A DNA stretch of 64,000 nucleotides from Paragonimus westermani (taxonomy: Eukaryota; Platyhelminthes; Trematoda; Plagiorchiida; Troglotrematidae). The notes beneath the pieces were generated by a model. The model ran no database searches and was not told the DNA's origin. It worked only from the letters and a program-made list of their open reading frames with translations. This document shows positions 1 through 29,916 of this stretch, in pieces; position 1 is the first letter of the stretch; every line of letters starts with the position of its first letter. Position numbers and translations under genes: made by a program. The stretch is taken from positions 111,546 through 175,545 of the forward strand of contig QNGE01001267.1 of NCBI GenBank assembly GCA_008508345.1, in the 5' to 3' direction.

Positions 1-1285
1 CAAAATACCGATTGATTTTTTTATTTCGTTACTCCTAAATATCTACTTCCAAGTTAAGATGGACCCGTTTTGCACCCACACTTTGTAATCGTTCCACTTG
101 TGTTGAGTTAACAGAAAGCAGTTCCCAAAACTTCCTAATTCCTTGACGTACTCACTGGTTACGACGCTTGATTTCCGCAGCCACATTATTCTACGCTTGG
201 CCAGTCTAACGTTGCGCGGTTCCAATGAGGCATTACACATTGTACGACAACGTAAACCTTCTGGCGTTAAAGCTGCAAGCGCACGAAATAGAGTCAAATA
301 AGAGTGGAGACGGTGAGTAGAGGTCAACCGGAAAAGGCAAATCATTCTCAAGGTCTTCACTGGCAGTAATTGATACCGAGCAGCTGGCCAGGTTGAGAAG
401 AATCTAGATATATAGGGGATGTATGTTCAGCGCGGAAGCAGTACTACGACGGTAAAGGTGTTTACGAAACTACAACTTGTCAAATTAGTGAATGGTCCAT
501 CCAAAGTCAATCACGATCTTTGAAAAAATGTTGGATGAGGTGAATTATTACCCAACATTGCACGCGAGAGCAGCAATTATTCTTTCATATTTAAGAGGTT
601 GAATCAATCTAGAGGGAAGAGAATGCATTGAGTAAGGAAGCATTTTGTTAAATAGCTCACTGCAATAAATTTGGTTCATTTTTTACGGAAAACACCGACA
701 CATTTGGCAGTGCGCCTGAGTGTTCGCACCAGCAGCGCATCGTGTTCCTGGGTGTAAAAATTGACATGAACATTACAACGAATGTAGGACAATGTTTGTT
801 AACCAGACATTTTAAAATTCGGCGACATCAGCGGCGAGGAATTTATGAGCAGACCGGTTGATAGAATTTGTAGGATCACTTCACAAAAGTGAGTTGGTGC
901 CACTACTCGGAAGCAACATCGTTGGCGTATTTTGAAGGGCACATGTTAACGCAAATGAGGGTAATCAGAGAATCAAGGGTTGCGCCCTACAAAATGTTTG
1001 AAGTGGCTTGCACCGTAGAGGAAGTTTGTTCACTCCAACGAGAAAGCCGCAACAAAATACTTCCGAATGAGTTAGGTAAAAGACTCCTGGGCATCAATAT
1101 CAACAGGATATTTTGCAGAAAATCTGTCTGTTAAGTCATTAATGTGATGCAAGGGTGGAGAATTTTGTTATATTACCTTTTTGCCTGGGGACATTAAGGC
1201 ATTGTTTGAACTGTGATCTTTAACAAGCTGTTCATCGTCATTTGTTTGGGGCCGCATTTTACCTTTTTGTTTCGTTTTGTTCTAG
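1..1285. other. probable upstream intron of malic enzyme, no gene recognised
   Basis: Lies before the first visible exon, so it is presumably intron. Small open frames on both strands (for instance 43-360 on the - strand, 105 codons) show no domain I recognise and no splice-supported exon of the enzyme. Confidence 0.5.
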
Positions 1286-17233
<15,948 letters not shown>

Positions 17234-20200
17234 ATCGCAACAATATTTTTTTTCCTTCCACTCCTTTTTAATTGTTCACGTTCATCGACCAGCCAATCTT
17301 CCTCAAATAGGGAAAACATAACGCCTTGTCATATGCACATATTCACTGCGTCGAAGCCCTGTGCTCCGACCGTTGTGACTATTATTATTGGCGCCTTTCT
17401 ATTGTTCCCCCAAGGTGTTCTAGGCTCTTCCGGTTTATGTTCGTTATTTTCACATATAATTTGAAGAATGACTGGTATTGTTTGTAATATTCTGACCGGA
17501 GGGTTCCCAACTAACTTGCTCAACCCATTCTGGACCGGCTGTGAATTAACAAAAGTGAATCTCCGCGTTCGATGTGGATCAGTTGAGGGTTCTATTTGAA
17601 TGCGAAAGTTCAGGTTCGTCTGCGAGAGTGTCGATCGTAGTCCCTGGCTACTTATGAGTTATCGTCCTGGGTGATGATTTTAGATGAGATTATTGACTTA
17701 TAACCCGATTTTTTTCCACCTCTGATTTCCATTCTGCCACTTTCATCTGATCAATGCAGAATAGAACCAACCCGGTCTCGAAGAACAGGCAGATTGAAAA
17801 TTTCAGCTTTAATGAATCAGAGAAAAGTACCTAGTTATAGGTACTAACAAACTAACTGATTGTTTCTTGAAGGCGCAGCATTTTGACGGATGAACTTTCC
17901 TGCCTCTGTGTTGCAGCATGTATGGTGTCACATTCTTTAATGCGATAAGTTCTACTCTCGGTCTATGCCAGAACATCAGAATACTCTCTTGCAGATTTCA
18001 CGTTTTGCCGTGAATGATGTTTGGTCAAGTGCGACCTAATTTCTACCAACATTTGCATAACCATGAAAGCAGTCATCCTTCTTCAACCTAAACCACGCGG
18101 ATATTTGGCAACGTTTCTGCGTTTTACGCAAGTGGAAACTACCTGTTTTTTAAATACGCCGTTTGAATGGAGTTTTGACGTTACATATATATGTGGATTT
18201 CATACATAATAGAAGTTAGCGCCTCTCATTGGAGAATAACCTGGAAAACACGTGCTCAGAAGGATAGCGACCGGTCAAACAAGGCTAAGCCGAAGAACTG
18301 GGAGTGGTGTGAATGCACACACAGGCTACTGACCATAGAAAGTTGCCATCATGACTGGCGTTTCTGACTACTGATTTAAGCGACCACGGGGACTCCATCC
18401 GCACAGGCAACACCTACCTTGCTCACTCAACAGAATATTAAAGACTTCATATCTCTTGACCTTATTGTTGCTTGACGACAACGCAGTTCTACTCAGCTGT
18501 TGGTAGTCTGAGCATTTTGATGGAGTCCAATCAAGCTATTAGGTAACCTTGCGAACACATACCTTGAACGGTCTATTATAATCGGTGGAAGCGTTCATTT
18601 GAATGCCATTGTGATTGATACGCGTTTTCGCTCTGTTCTATTTTTTAACATTTACTGAGTTAATTTCACATTCATCGCGCACATAAACAGTCTAGCGGCG
18701 ATATTTTGCTTTCTGAAATTTCGTGAACCACTGTTTGCAGCTAACTTTAGGTTGGCTAGAACACCGTTACCTCTTTCTAATTAGTAATGTCAAGTTACAT
18801 TCAGGTCATGTGTAAGCGATCACGCTTACGGTTTAGAAAAAAATACTAGGTAAGAAACAGAGCAGAGACGATTCCCAATCAAAAATCGGTATTTTGTAGT
18901 TGATGTGTATCAAATGTTGGAAATATATTCACAAAAATCGGAGAACGATTGTCTCATTAATTCAGCCTGAGAAGTATCCGTCTAACCAGTTGAACGTAAT
19001 TGTGCCTTTGCCGTACAGAAGTTCCAAAAATAGTGAGCATGATGTGCATGTTGATGCGTTAATTAAATTACACACACTATTTATGTTGTAACGACCGTGA
19101 TGAATTACAGTACAGTTTTCTTTTCATTATCACGGTTGCCAAGCATTTTTCAGCCAAAATGTTTGTCCACCTTGTTCATCGAGCCTTGACCACTACTTAA
19201 CTCCTTATTCATCGTCAGAAAAAACATCTGCATTTTTAGTAACAATTTGAGGTTGGGGACATGAAACTGACATCATCGGAAGAACAGGCAAGGTGAGGAT
19301 ACTTCTAGGGTCTGCATTCACGAATAGCAGTATTTGACACTTAAGCTGTGTGAACTGGACCACTGTCATGAATAATCCAGATGTCCACATTCAACTTTCC
19401 CTGTGTCTTTCTCTTACTAGACCTATTAACTATCAAGTTAAATCAATACTGGTGTTCGCTACAACGTATAGTATTTAGACAGCTGAAGCCACACTCTCAG
19501 CACCATCAAGAAGACGCATATGATATTACCGGGCTTCGGGAAGGTATTGCTTTCACACTGCTTGGATTGCTGCCATACCTCGTGGTCACTATTGAACCAA
19601 GATTTCATATCTAGCAGATGAGCACTGTTCTAGTTGATTCCAGTCCCCCTGAATCAGCTGGAACTTTTTCTCAGTGCACTGAATTTGGGGTTGTTTCATC
19701 AGCATCCTGAGTGCCCAACTGTTGTAAACCCACAAAAGAGCACACTGGTTCGACAGCGGTGTCATAGTGCGCTTGATAGAAATCGGATTCTCCACGTAAT
19801 AGTTAACACGGAGAATCTTGGTCCCGAAAATAACGCGAATGTTCCCTTTAATTGCCCCCAAGATGAACCGGAAGACGTGTGCAAAGGCAACTTTGTTCCG
19901 CTCCAGTGATGTATACGACAAAGAAATTACATAGTACTTATGTGGTGCATAGAGACCTACAAGCATTCTCAAATCAGAAGTTTGACGGACACTTGTTAAA
20001 AATATTGGTTAAGGTCACTAAGCCACCAATGAGCCCAGCGGAATGAAGGGGGAAGCAACACAATAACGAAGGTCGCCGCTCGACTATTCTGGATATTTCC
20101 GCTTATTCAGGTTGGAGAAAGTTGTTTTCTCAAGGAAAGAGGCAGTTTCGGGCAGGAAAAGTGTTCCTTAACACCGACATGCACACAATTGCAGTGTGTT

Positions 20201-23200
20201 CAGACGATCATAGACAGTTCGATCCACCGTAGCAAAGCCGGTGCTCGCAGTGCTTCCTCTTTCACGTGTGCCCACTCGTTAATCTCATGTTGTCTCCGTG
20301 TGACTGATGTTTTCAGTGGAAGCCCCTATGAAAGTATCTTGGCTTCGATGGATGCCCTTCCCGTGAGGAGTTCGATAATCCAGTGGTTAAATTTAGTAGT
20401 GGAAGGACACTTATCTTCGTAACCATTCAGAAACCACGTGTGGATTCACCCTGGCATAGTCTTCTCTACCTAATCTCGGTTGCGATTCGCATCTGTCTTA
20501 GATGTCTTGTAGAGCTCTACTGTAGTGCAACGGAGAGACTGTTCTTTCAGAGTCCTATTAACACTATCACCAGGTGTACAGAGCATTTACCAAGTGAACG
20601 AGAGTGACATTAATACTGCAATTGTGGCTGAACCAATTGGCTAGCTTATACGTGGCCAGCCTTAACAGATCAGCAGATGCTGAACTGTCAGTCGAGAATT
20701 GTGTGGTTTTTCCACCATCCGGTACTTAAGGTTGGTGATTGATAGAGGCAAACTCGACGAACAAAAAGGCGATGTCGGCTGATACCAGAACGGCGTGCTT
20801 ATCAAGATAACTGCTTTTTCACATTTGAGAGCGAACTGTCCATTTATAGTTACAACATCGATGTTTATTGACTTTTTCTAAACTGTTGTTTTTAATGCTA
20901 TGTTCAACATAAATGTAGATCGTTCATACCATTCAAGTACTGCAATGCCTTGAAAATATTTACCATTGAACAACGAAGGTAGTAAAAGTGACCACACACA
21001 CATCAGTCAACGGACCGGATACCCATGCTGGCAACCTCAGACGATCACAGGTTCGACCTCACACAGAGAAGCCCAGTTTCCATAACAAAGTGTGTAAAAA
21101 TACACATCGTAGAGTTTCATTCCGGGTGCAACGGCCCAATTTCACACGGTTAGCAACCTACGCGTTCGAGCGATCAGCCACCATAGGGCTTATTATTAAG
21201 AGGGCGCACTACCTAGAGGACAGCCGTATGTGGTGGACTTTCGTTGATCTGATCGATCTATGGTGGTGCCACGAGTGGTGGCCAACACCAACTTCATTTT
21301 TTCGTGGTCTTACTTCCACTCCGAAGCTGTTCGTCACACGAACCGCTATACCTACCAGACCTGTGGATTAAGTTTCTTAGTATAGACACCATAGCAGGTC
21401 GAGTGTCTGGCTATGCTGTACTCATTCATTTTGAAGCTGTGTGTAAATAAGCTGCTCCTGACACTTTAATAGAACGGAGAAAGGTCGATTTGCGTCATCA
21501 TTTCGACCTCTTTAGAGCCCCCCGTTTGCCGTCTTTACAAGCAGTTGGCCAAAACGTTAACGAGCTGGTCGGTATCGCTTAACGAATTAGATGTGAAATG
21601 GAACCGTTCATATCCTCAAATCTCTACACTTTCACGTGTACTTCGGTTGAATATGCACCCGCTCAATGCTTCAGCTATTTGGTGCGCTTATGGTTCCTTG
21701 CATATCGTTGCTATATAGGAGTAGGCAGGTAGTACTGTCTGCTTTCATCAGTCACAATAGTTGGATGTACAGAAGACGAACTAAACTCATACTATCAACA
21801 ACAAAAAGTGGAATCTTAGCCCGACCAATACGAGACGTATTCTGCGGCCAATTATCCCGACTCCTTATCCGTTTCTACCGCTCGCTCTTAGTTGTTGAAG
21901 TGAGAGTCGATTCAAATGGAAGCATACAATGTTCAGAATGTTCTGTTTCCAACAACATGTGAAGTTGAACAGGTTTAGATACTCAACATCGTAACAGCAT
22001 GTCGGAATGATGTAGGTTGTTAAAGTATGTGTACTTTTACACGTGGCTGCTTCAGCGAATCTTGTTTGTTTTCGCAGTAATAGCAGTGATTTACTTTTGA
22101 AGAAGTGAATACCTGTCAGAGTGGTCATTTCGCAGGAAAATTAGTTTACAGTAAAAGTTCCCACACTGTACACTCATTACGTCCGCGTCACACGATGATC
22201 CTAAATGTGATATTGGTTTATCACCACGGCAATATTTGCCTTGACACAAGGTAGTTTGAAATAATCCCCTTTCTTCATCAATCCTATTGCCACCCAGTTC
22301 AGAGTGTTCACGTACTTGCCACACTTTTTAGTTCACGCAAATATAGACTGGAGAAAGTTAAGTATGTGACATCCTATAGATCCTCTCATAATTCTTTGTG
22401 TAGTGTCATAATACGCGAGCTGCCTAGTCTATGTGGATCAGGCATGAAGATTTTTGATTATCGGCCTCGAACCACTTCACTTTAATAGGTGTTCATTCAC
22501 ACTGAGTACCGGTGATGTTTTCCATGGTTTTTCGCTTCACGGTACCAACAGATTACGTGAACTTATCTGGACAATCCTATTGTTTCGTCACCAATTTACT
22601 CAATTCAACACCATTCTGTTGACTCGGTATGCTGACCGAGAACGACCAAAACTAGAGTAACCAGTTGAAGTGTGGAGGGCGAACAGTTCTGGGAATTGCA
22701 CTGTGAGGTACATTATAAAATGATCTATACAGTCACGTTTGTTTGTGAACAATTTGGTCTCACAACACTATGATTTGTACATTCTATTTCATGTGGCATA
22801 GGAGTGAGCCGTGTACTTTTGGTGAGAAATGTATTAACAGCTTGATCGTAACATAGAAACATTTAAATGTTCGATAGGAAAACTCGGAAACTATCTGTAA
22901 TACCGGTTTCAACTCAATAGATCGCCTTTATGCGTCAAAACTTCGGACTTCTCTACCTTATGTATCTTCATGATACATGTTTGTACCAATCAAACAGTTC
23001 TTAATTAGAACGATTACACTCTGACTGAGTGAACACATCAGACTGCATCCATTAACCGAAGACAGATCATGAACGGCTATGTCGACAAAGTTCTAGATTT
23101 AACTTCAAGAATTTACTCCACTATTCGAATTAGCGAGTATTTGTATAACCTTTTATAGTATACATATTCTGTGTATAATGTGCATACAGTGGAGACGTCC

Positions 23201-24575
23201 GGAGTCGTGAAACTGCAAACGAAGAAGCGTCAAACAATCCTTGGATTAGATATCGCGATTCGGTAGTATTTAGTGAAAGGCCGGTACTGCTGTGATCAAT
23301 AAGGTTGTCCCATGAGAACCTGGAACAAAATTGCACTTCCGGTAGTAACAAGGACTTCTACTACGGATGAGCAGTAACAAGATCCACACTCAAGTATAAC
23401 GCTTTTTGGAAGAGGCTCTCCGATAAAACATGTCTGAACATGAAGACTATGACCGAATGTAAATAACATTCTATGTATGCCAGCCAATTCCCACAGTACC
23501 CACAAGTGTTCCTGCAAAGGAGGAAAAGTCAAATGGGTTTGAACCCAAAATGTACCTGGACCGAAATACTCCTCAAGACACCATTTGATCGACGAATCAA
23601 TAAAATAATCTTTGACTGTTGTGATCCATCCAACTTTTGTATTCTATTCATTAGGCCGTTCGAGAACATAGTTGATCTAAACAAAAGCTGGCCTAGAAAG
23701 ATGTGCATAGTATTTTAACGAGGATGAGTGAAGTCTGTACAGAACATGGTTTACTGCGTATGACGTTCACACCAGTGGGTATAGGAACAGGTGAAAACTA
23801 CTCGCACACATTGTGCTAGAACCACTCAGTCACTGGCCACAAATGCTCTACCCAGCAGACTGCATCATTCATATACAACTGTGATACTATGAATTGGTGA
23901 TGTATCGGTCAGCTGATAAGGGAAAATTTCGATGTCATTTATTGAGGCACAGCTATTTGATACTGTCAAAATGCTTAAACAAACGAAGGTGAATACGAAG
24001 TGCAATTTAACCGAAAAAATTGCGACACTATACACATCCGACTGCCACTTGAAAACGTACTTACTGAGTTTAAACAGCGTTTGACACGAAGCTTTTTCCC
24101 CTGCGCTTGACGAACGAATATTCCAATTCGTACCACGCTTAGCAATAGCGTACTCCAGGTAACCTGTGTTGTGAATCTAGAAGGTGGATGACACGGAGGT
24201 TGTTTTACTGGAGAAACCAATACACCACTTAAGCGTCTCAACGGGACTAGGAACAAAAACACTCATTTGCACACTGCACTCTTCTGAGGATGCTCCAGTC
24301 GCTTTGGACACCATGTCTCAGTTCCATCATGTGGCGAAAGTCATTAAATGTCATTCTGCCTTCCAACGATCCTTCCCATATGTCTCCCGTATTTATCCCG
24401 CGACCATTTCGATCCATGCGGCTACTGAATAGTGGTGTGAGTAGTATGGTGCGACCGTCTACCCTCACTACACTGGCTGCAGTCGTTTCAGACAATCAGG
24501 TTAAATCATCCAGATTGAGAACAAAAATGACAAGGAATGGAATAGAAATCTCAAACCATTTTCAGTTGCGTGTAT

Positions 24576-24606
<31 letters not shown>

Positions 24607-25262
24607 AGAGTGCATGTACTGAATAGTGAACGGTTTATTGTGGCGTTTCAAATCCACAGTAGCACACGTTATCAAACAATAAGTGTGTCAGGATGAGATT
24701 GTTATGCCGCTCACCGTGTTCGCCTGTCGGTCTGTTTTCGCCCGTCTTTCGTTTCAACGTCAACGATGCTTACCTAGTGGCCGTCTATGTCGATTGAATG
24801 AATTCCGAGAATAGAGAACTTTCAGTACAAGCCGTTCCCCTTTCATTTTCGCCCGCGCGACCACTTTTGCATGCACTGTGTTGACCTGGTGACCTGTGTC
24901 CGCGCCGTGTGCCACATTTGTGATCTAGAGTCGGCTCGTCGCATCGCTAATTTGTGTTCGTGCACACGTGTGCACAGCTGTTTGCCTGTCCCCCACACAC
25001 ACACCCGAGGCACAGAAACACGTAGACCTCTCGTGAAGAACTGTCCATTGTTCACTCAGCCCAGACAAGCCTGGTGAACGCGTCATTGAGTTTTGCAGGT
25101 AATTTGATAACCGCACGATTACGGAAGAACGGACCACCACAGGTGTTGGTTGTAGCTTCAGTAACGGTGAGAAGAAATAAATAGTACAAAATTTTAAGAT
25201 ATCCGCACCAAATGTAGTAAGAATGAAGTTGAATAGTTTGGGCGTCGTGTTTAACATGTTAT
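17234..25262. other. 8-kb intergenic stretch, no supported gene
   Basis: Follows the malic enzyme stop. Open frames here are short and overlap on both strands (127 codons at 20988-21371 +; 127 codons at 19589-19972 -), without known motifs. A TA microsatellite (24579-24606) and a perfect 16-bp palindrome GTGCACACGTGTGCAC (24960-24975) are the only structured sites noted. Confidence 0.6.
24579..24606. repeat. TA dinucleotide microsatellite
   Basis: 14 consecutive TA units, ending in AAGAGTG. Confidence 0.97.
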
Positions 25263-25438
25263 TGATAAACAGATTGGGAATAACACAACGTTTCGAGCAA
25301 GCTGTAATACTCTACGTTTCAACCACCTCGGGTGGTCGTCCTCAGAACAACACTCCTGAGGAAGGCCACCCGAGATGGTTGAAACGTAGAGTATTACAAC
25401 TTGCTCGAAACGTTGTGTTATTCCCAATCTGTTTATCA
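25263..25438. repeat. 83-bp-arm near-perfect hairpin with ribozyme-like core
   Basis: Arms 25263-25345 and 25356-25438 match as reverse complements with four mismatches; the loop is 10 bases. On either strand the inner part reads CTGAGGA (25356-25362 on +; 25345-25339 on -), then a small CCACC/GGTGG-type stem, then GAAACG. This resembles a hammerhead ribozyme core (CUGANGA … GAAA), a motif reported at the termini of Penelope-like retroelements. A spare base next to the stem makes the fit imperfect. It may be two retroelement ends joined head to head. Confidence 0.85.
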
Positions 25439-28161
25439 GTACAAAATTTTATTAAAAGTTTCTATCTTCATTGACCCCTGTCTGATATCATTACTCTCCA
25501 TGGCTGTATGGAAAACCTGCTGGACTTCACAGCCTTAATCGGATAGGCGGGTTATCGATATACGGATTCCGTCGGTTGCACAAGTCCCACCATTAGCCTG
25601 AAGTCACAGAAATGTGAAAAACATTCAACATTGTCAGCCTTGTTGAATGGCAAATGATTTTTCTCTTGTTAACTATAACTGATTAGCTATCGAAATAAGA
25701 CCAGTGCAGTTCGCTCCATATTTACTCTTTATGAGACATACTGTTCACTAGAGACATCAAAAGATTGCATATTACGATATTCTCATTGCAATATTACAAC
25801 GTGAAAATGTTTGGCCAGTTCGTTTAAAGCGTGTTAAGAAAAGATTATCTACACTTACTCATAGTTCTTCGTTTGTATATACCAAAAGGAAAGAAAGTTT
25901 TCCCCATTCGATAGTCGAATAGTCAGAATCGTCAGCACCTGGATAACTAGGTTGTCCCTCTTCTGGCAAAGGCGTAAGAAACCACTCGTGGGCAATATGA
26001 CTGAACTTTTTCAAATACGGATGCTTTCTGATTGCATTTTTGTTGTATACGCTTCACGGCCGCCTATGTGCCCCACACACAATCAACGTTTAAGCTGTTT
26101 TCGGATTACTCCAGCCTTCACCGACTAACTGCCCATTCAGTCACGCATTGAAGAATGACACACACCGCTTGTAAATGTCAGAATATAGCACGTACTCTTC
26201 CTGAGTCTCGTGTTCTCCCTAACGCTGTTATTGCCTGTATGGCTTAATGATGAACGCGAATAGGGACACAACACTTGTGTGTGTCTACAAAGTGTGTAAA
26301 TACGGGCGTCATCGGAAAACTACCTAGTCCCTTTCGCGTGGGGATTTCTATTCTAGTAATAACTGCTTTCATAAGCATGTTCCCGAAAGATCATTCGAAC
26401 TGCATCTGCTCGCTGCGTTCAACCATATTTCAAGTTGAGAGAGATCTGCAACCATGATTAACCAGTACGCTTTTCGGTACAACCCGCAAGAAAATAGGCT
26501 AGCCACAGTAGAAATCAATTGCAATCTTACTCGTACTGTACGGACTTGACACGAAGTGCATGAGTGTGTCAATTTATTGATTAAACTCCGTCAGCTTGAT
26601 AATTTAAATATCAGGCTATGCGATGCACAGTTTTGTGCATAGTACACTTAACATGGTGAATGGTTTTAAGCTGACAGTTCGTTCATCGTTGTGTGATACA
26701 ACTGATAATTTGTCTAAACCTGAAAGCGACTGCATAAAGCAGAACTTCTAGTCTGAGCTTTTAAACCAAAAGACGATGGTATTATTCGCGTGGATCGGTT
26801 AAGACCTTGAGAAACTAAGAAAAGTGTTGTCGTATTTCGTCGAAGTCATCATCATGCTACCTTTCGAAGTTCAACATCGTAGTGTTTGGGTAATGGATCA
26901 CATTAGATAGCAGATGTTTTTAGCTATGTTCGTTTCATGTTTGCAGTACAAAATAACAGACGGGATTCTACTGACATCCACAGCACACGGGTGACAGTCC
27001 ATAAACTGTTTGACCAAGATTAATCGTTTGTGGAAGATATTGGTTAACATTATCGGAGATTACTATTTCCTGTCGTCTACATCGACAGGAGTAAAAATGT
27101 GGTTCATATTAACCGGATAGACCAGTAGCTCTGTCCGATCTGCTGGATCGAAACCGATTCAAAAACGACCTATTCAGATTGGTACCTGATAGATGCGAGA
27201 GGACGGGGGCAGAAGGTTCAACCCACATAGTTATATCGGTGTGGTGCTCAGGATCATCATTCTCAATATCCATAATTAGTACAAACTCAAATAAACTACA
27301 GCTGGCGTCCATCTGTTAGGTACATTTCAAACAAAAATCTGTGGTACCTCCATTCACTAAACACAGGGACAACCGATAGTAAAGGGCTTAAAATGAAAAA
27401 TGGTTCATTTCTTGTCTGTGTCCACGTTTCACTAACGTGCTTCGTGTTAGTTACCTACTTCCCATACTGGTGCATTTGTGAATGCAGCAGACCTGTCAAA
27501 ATCAAAACAGCATTACGGATCGTTTATAACATTGACTAAAACGAGACCGTGTTGTGCGCGAATTCAGTTATCGGGCGATGTCAGCAAACTTACACTCGAG
27601 TCAATTAGCACGTGACAAGCTAACGAAACAAAAGGCAATGTGATTGTAATCAAAATGCTAATCCTTGACTGTTTTTGAGAGTGTCAAGAGTTGTTGGTTT
27701 TGGTATTCTGGTACAGCTTGATCGACAGGCATAGAGTTTACAGATTGCAAACTATCCCGTTCATTGAAAGCTGCCGTTCCCAACAGAATGCCGTTAAGTC
27801 ACAGCTAAGATTTCTTCTTTGTTTTGCCCACATGTAGTGTGTACTGTCTTTGCAGATAGAGCATGTAGCATCACACTGTGGCATGATCAAGGTCATGTGT
27901 CTGGACCGGTTACCTGTGGCTTGCAACCTTAATGGAACGCCACACATCCAATGATGAGCAGTCCTCACGCGCGTGCACACGCAACGGCTTCAAGCAACTC
28001 AGTTTGTTAACACCACCGCAGTTAGTGTCACTCACACACATCTTATCTCGAGCATTAGCTTATGACGCAGTCTTCGTCCGAGCTAACAATACAACAAGAA
28101 CCTCTGAACGTGTGAACACAACTCACCTGTCTTTTGCGAATCAGTGAACAGACATAGCTGC
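25439..28161. other. intergenic, nothing recognised
   Basis: No coding, RNA or transposon feature could be supported in this stretch. Confidence 0.5.
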
Positions 28162-28246
28162 TGTGCTCTGTGAATTAGTGTTTTCGTCCTGTAGATCACC
28201 ACATCGGCATCTACAGGATTCCATCTAACACTGCATTTAGAGCACA
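28162..28246. repeat. 85-base imperfect hairpin
   Basis: Outer stem TGTGCTCT/AGAGCACA, middle AGTGTT/AACACT, inner TCCTGTAGAT/ATCTACAGGA, with unequal internal loops and a 12-base terminal loop. The size is like a microRNA precursor, but a 4-by-8 internal loop argues against canonical processing. Confidence 0.5.
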
Positions 28247-29692
28247 CATGGATTACATCCATGCACTTTACCCGAGCAATTTCTGTAAGTGCACTTACTT
28301 TATTCGATCTTTATTTATACTGAAATTTGTCTGTGCATTCTTTGATGTTATTTTAGATTATTGGTGATTTTACAGATACTACTTACAAGGCATTGTAATT
28401 GCCAACCTGACATTTTAAAATCAATCTGTCACTTTAGATAGCATACTTGTGGTCATTTCATTGGCAATCACAAATGTTACAAGGTACTTTCCAAACTAGA
28501 CACTCCACTACCAAGTGCAAACTTTATTCATCAAGTTCTTCGCTCATTAGTTATTGGACAGATCATGATATCGCGTGTGCTGTTCATAGCAGCCAATGAC
28601 AGACGTCAAGTTTTCCAACACTGTTATTGCCTTGTAAATGCGCATTCATATGCCATTAAATCTAACAGTCTGTCATTAAATGGCAGTAGCAGCATACAAA
28701 AGAAATCCAAGTTAGAATTTGCTTACAACTGCCTTATTCAGAGTTTTAGAGTGATTCACACGGTGCTGAAGTCGATGTGTTTTTTCCGCATTAGTTATGT
28801 ACACATTGATTCTCCAAGTCAGATCATACTAACCTACAGAGTGTTTGTTTGCCTTTTGTTCAGTCTGCTTATAGCAGTTACGGCGTTTCTTCAGATAGCA
28901 AATTTCCAAGACGGCGACTTCTTTGGAATAACCACGTTTTGAATAAACGTTTCGAAGTTTGCTAAAAATCTGGTGTTAAACAACTACCAGCACGTAGAAA
29001 GATCGATTTTGAAGTATTGACAAAAACCACGGTCTTACTAGAGCAATGAGTTTTCACGTTCTCATTTTAATTTGACCGACGTCTGCACGTACGCTAGGTG
29101 CCCATAAAATCTTTGTGATGGTCAGGTTCTTCTGAATTTACCTTGTGCTCTAGTAAAGACAGTCTGTTATCATGGTATTGGATCCAGGTGAAATAGTGTT
29201 CAATACGACATCGGTTGAACAAAAAATGGAGTTTACTGAAGCGACCGATTTATATCCCTCACAACCTGTAATATCCACAGCTTGACGCAAACAATTTCAA
29301 CTGCCGGAAAATCAGCGATACAGCTTACTCATTATGGGTAGCTGAATCGCTGACACTTCTCACGAACCGATGTTCACTCTTAGCATGCCTAATGTTTTGT
29401 AAGGCACAGTCCTCTGATAACGATGGGACTTTGTATTTCAATTCTCACTCTCCTGCATCATTCGAGTGCTTGCACTTATGAGCCAGATTTTCAGTACACA
29501 TCGTAACAATGTTTTCACTTAATTGTTCCATACATTTCTACCTGCTTTCGTTCGTTTGACCGAATTCTTCTGTGATGTACTTTTAATGGACATTTATTGC
29601 CCGTTGGGCTAATTTGCTTCAATGGTATTTAGTTCGGTCTCACGTGCTATTCATGATTCATTCATTGTAGGTTTTGATCTTACCCCTCAACC
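28247..29692. other. intergenic with one small hairpin
   Basis: An open frame of 125 codons at 28565-28942 (+) contains a hydrophobic stretch near its end but has no family I recognise. A 13-bp stem with one mismatch lies at 29313-29325/29340-29352. Confidence 0.45.
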
Positions 29693-29916
29693 ACTCAATC
29701 TAACCAGGCGACCACGGGGTGAGAGGTGTCACTGGACCAAACCATGCCCAGTGCAAAATCGACGTCAGGATGACACAGTCACCCAACTGGTGTGGTTAGA
29801 TTGACCTCGGCCATGGCGACCATGACTGTCTTAGTACTACCGTAACGAGGTAGCAACGTACTATGACATTCGTTCAGTGACACCTCTCACCCCGTGGTCG
29901 CCTGGTTAGATTGAGT
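29693..29916. repeat. perfect 42-bp inverted repeat, 140-bp spacer (MITE-like)
   Basis: Arms 29693-29734 and 29875-29916 are exact reverse complements over 42 bases. Part of the arm (GGTTAGATTGA) recurs inside the spacer. There is no coding content. Size and structure fit a short non-autonomous inverted-repeat element or fold-back repeat. Target duplication not resolved by eye. Confidence 0.85.

Noticed and set aside
43..360. 105-codon - strand frame as a possible gene
   Set aside because: No domain, no splice context, and it lies in a probable intron on the opposite strand to malic enzyme.
19589..19972. 127-codon (-) and 91-codon (+) frames overlapping each other
   Set aside because: Both strands are open over the same bases and neither resembles a known family.
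20988..21371. 127-codon + strand frame
   Set aside because: No recognisable domain, repeats or signal sequence; length alone is not enough in this base composition.
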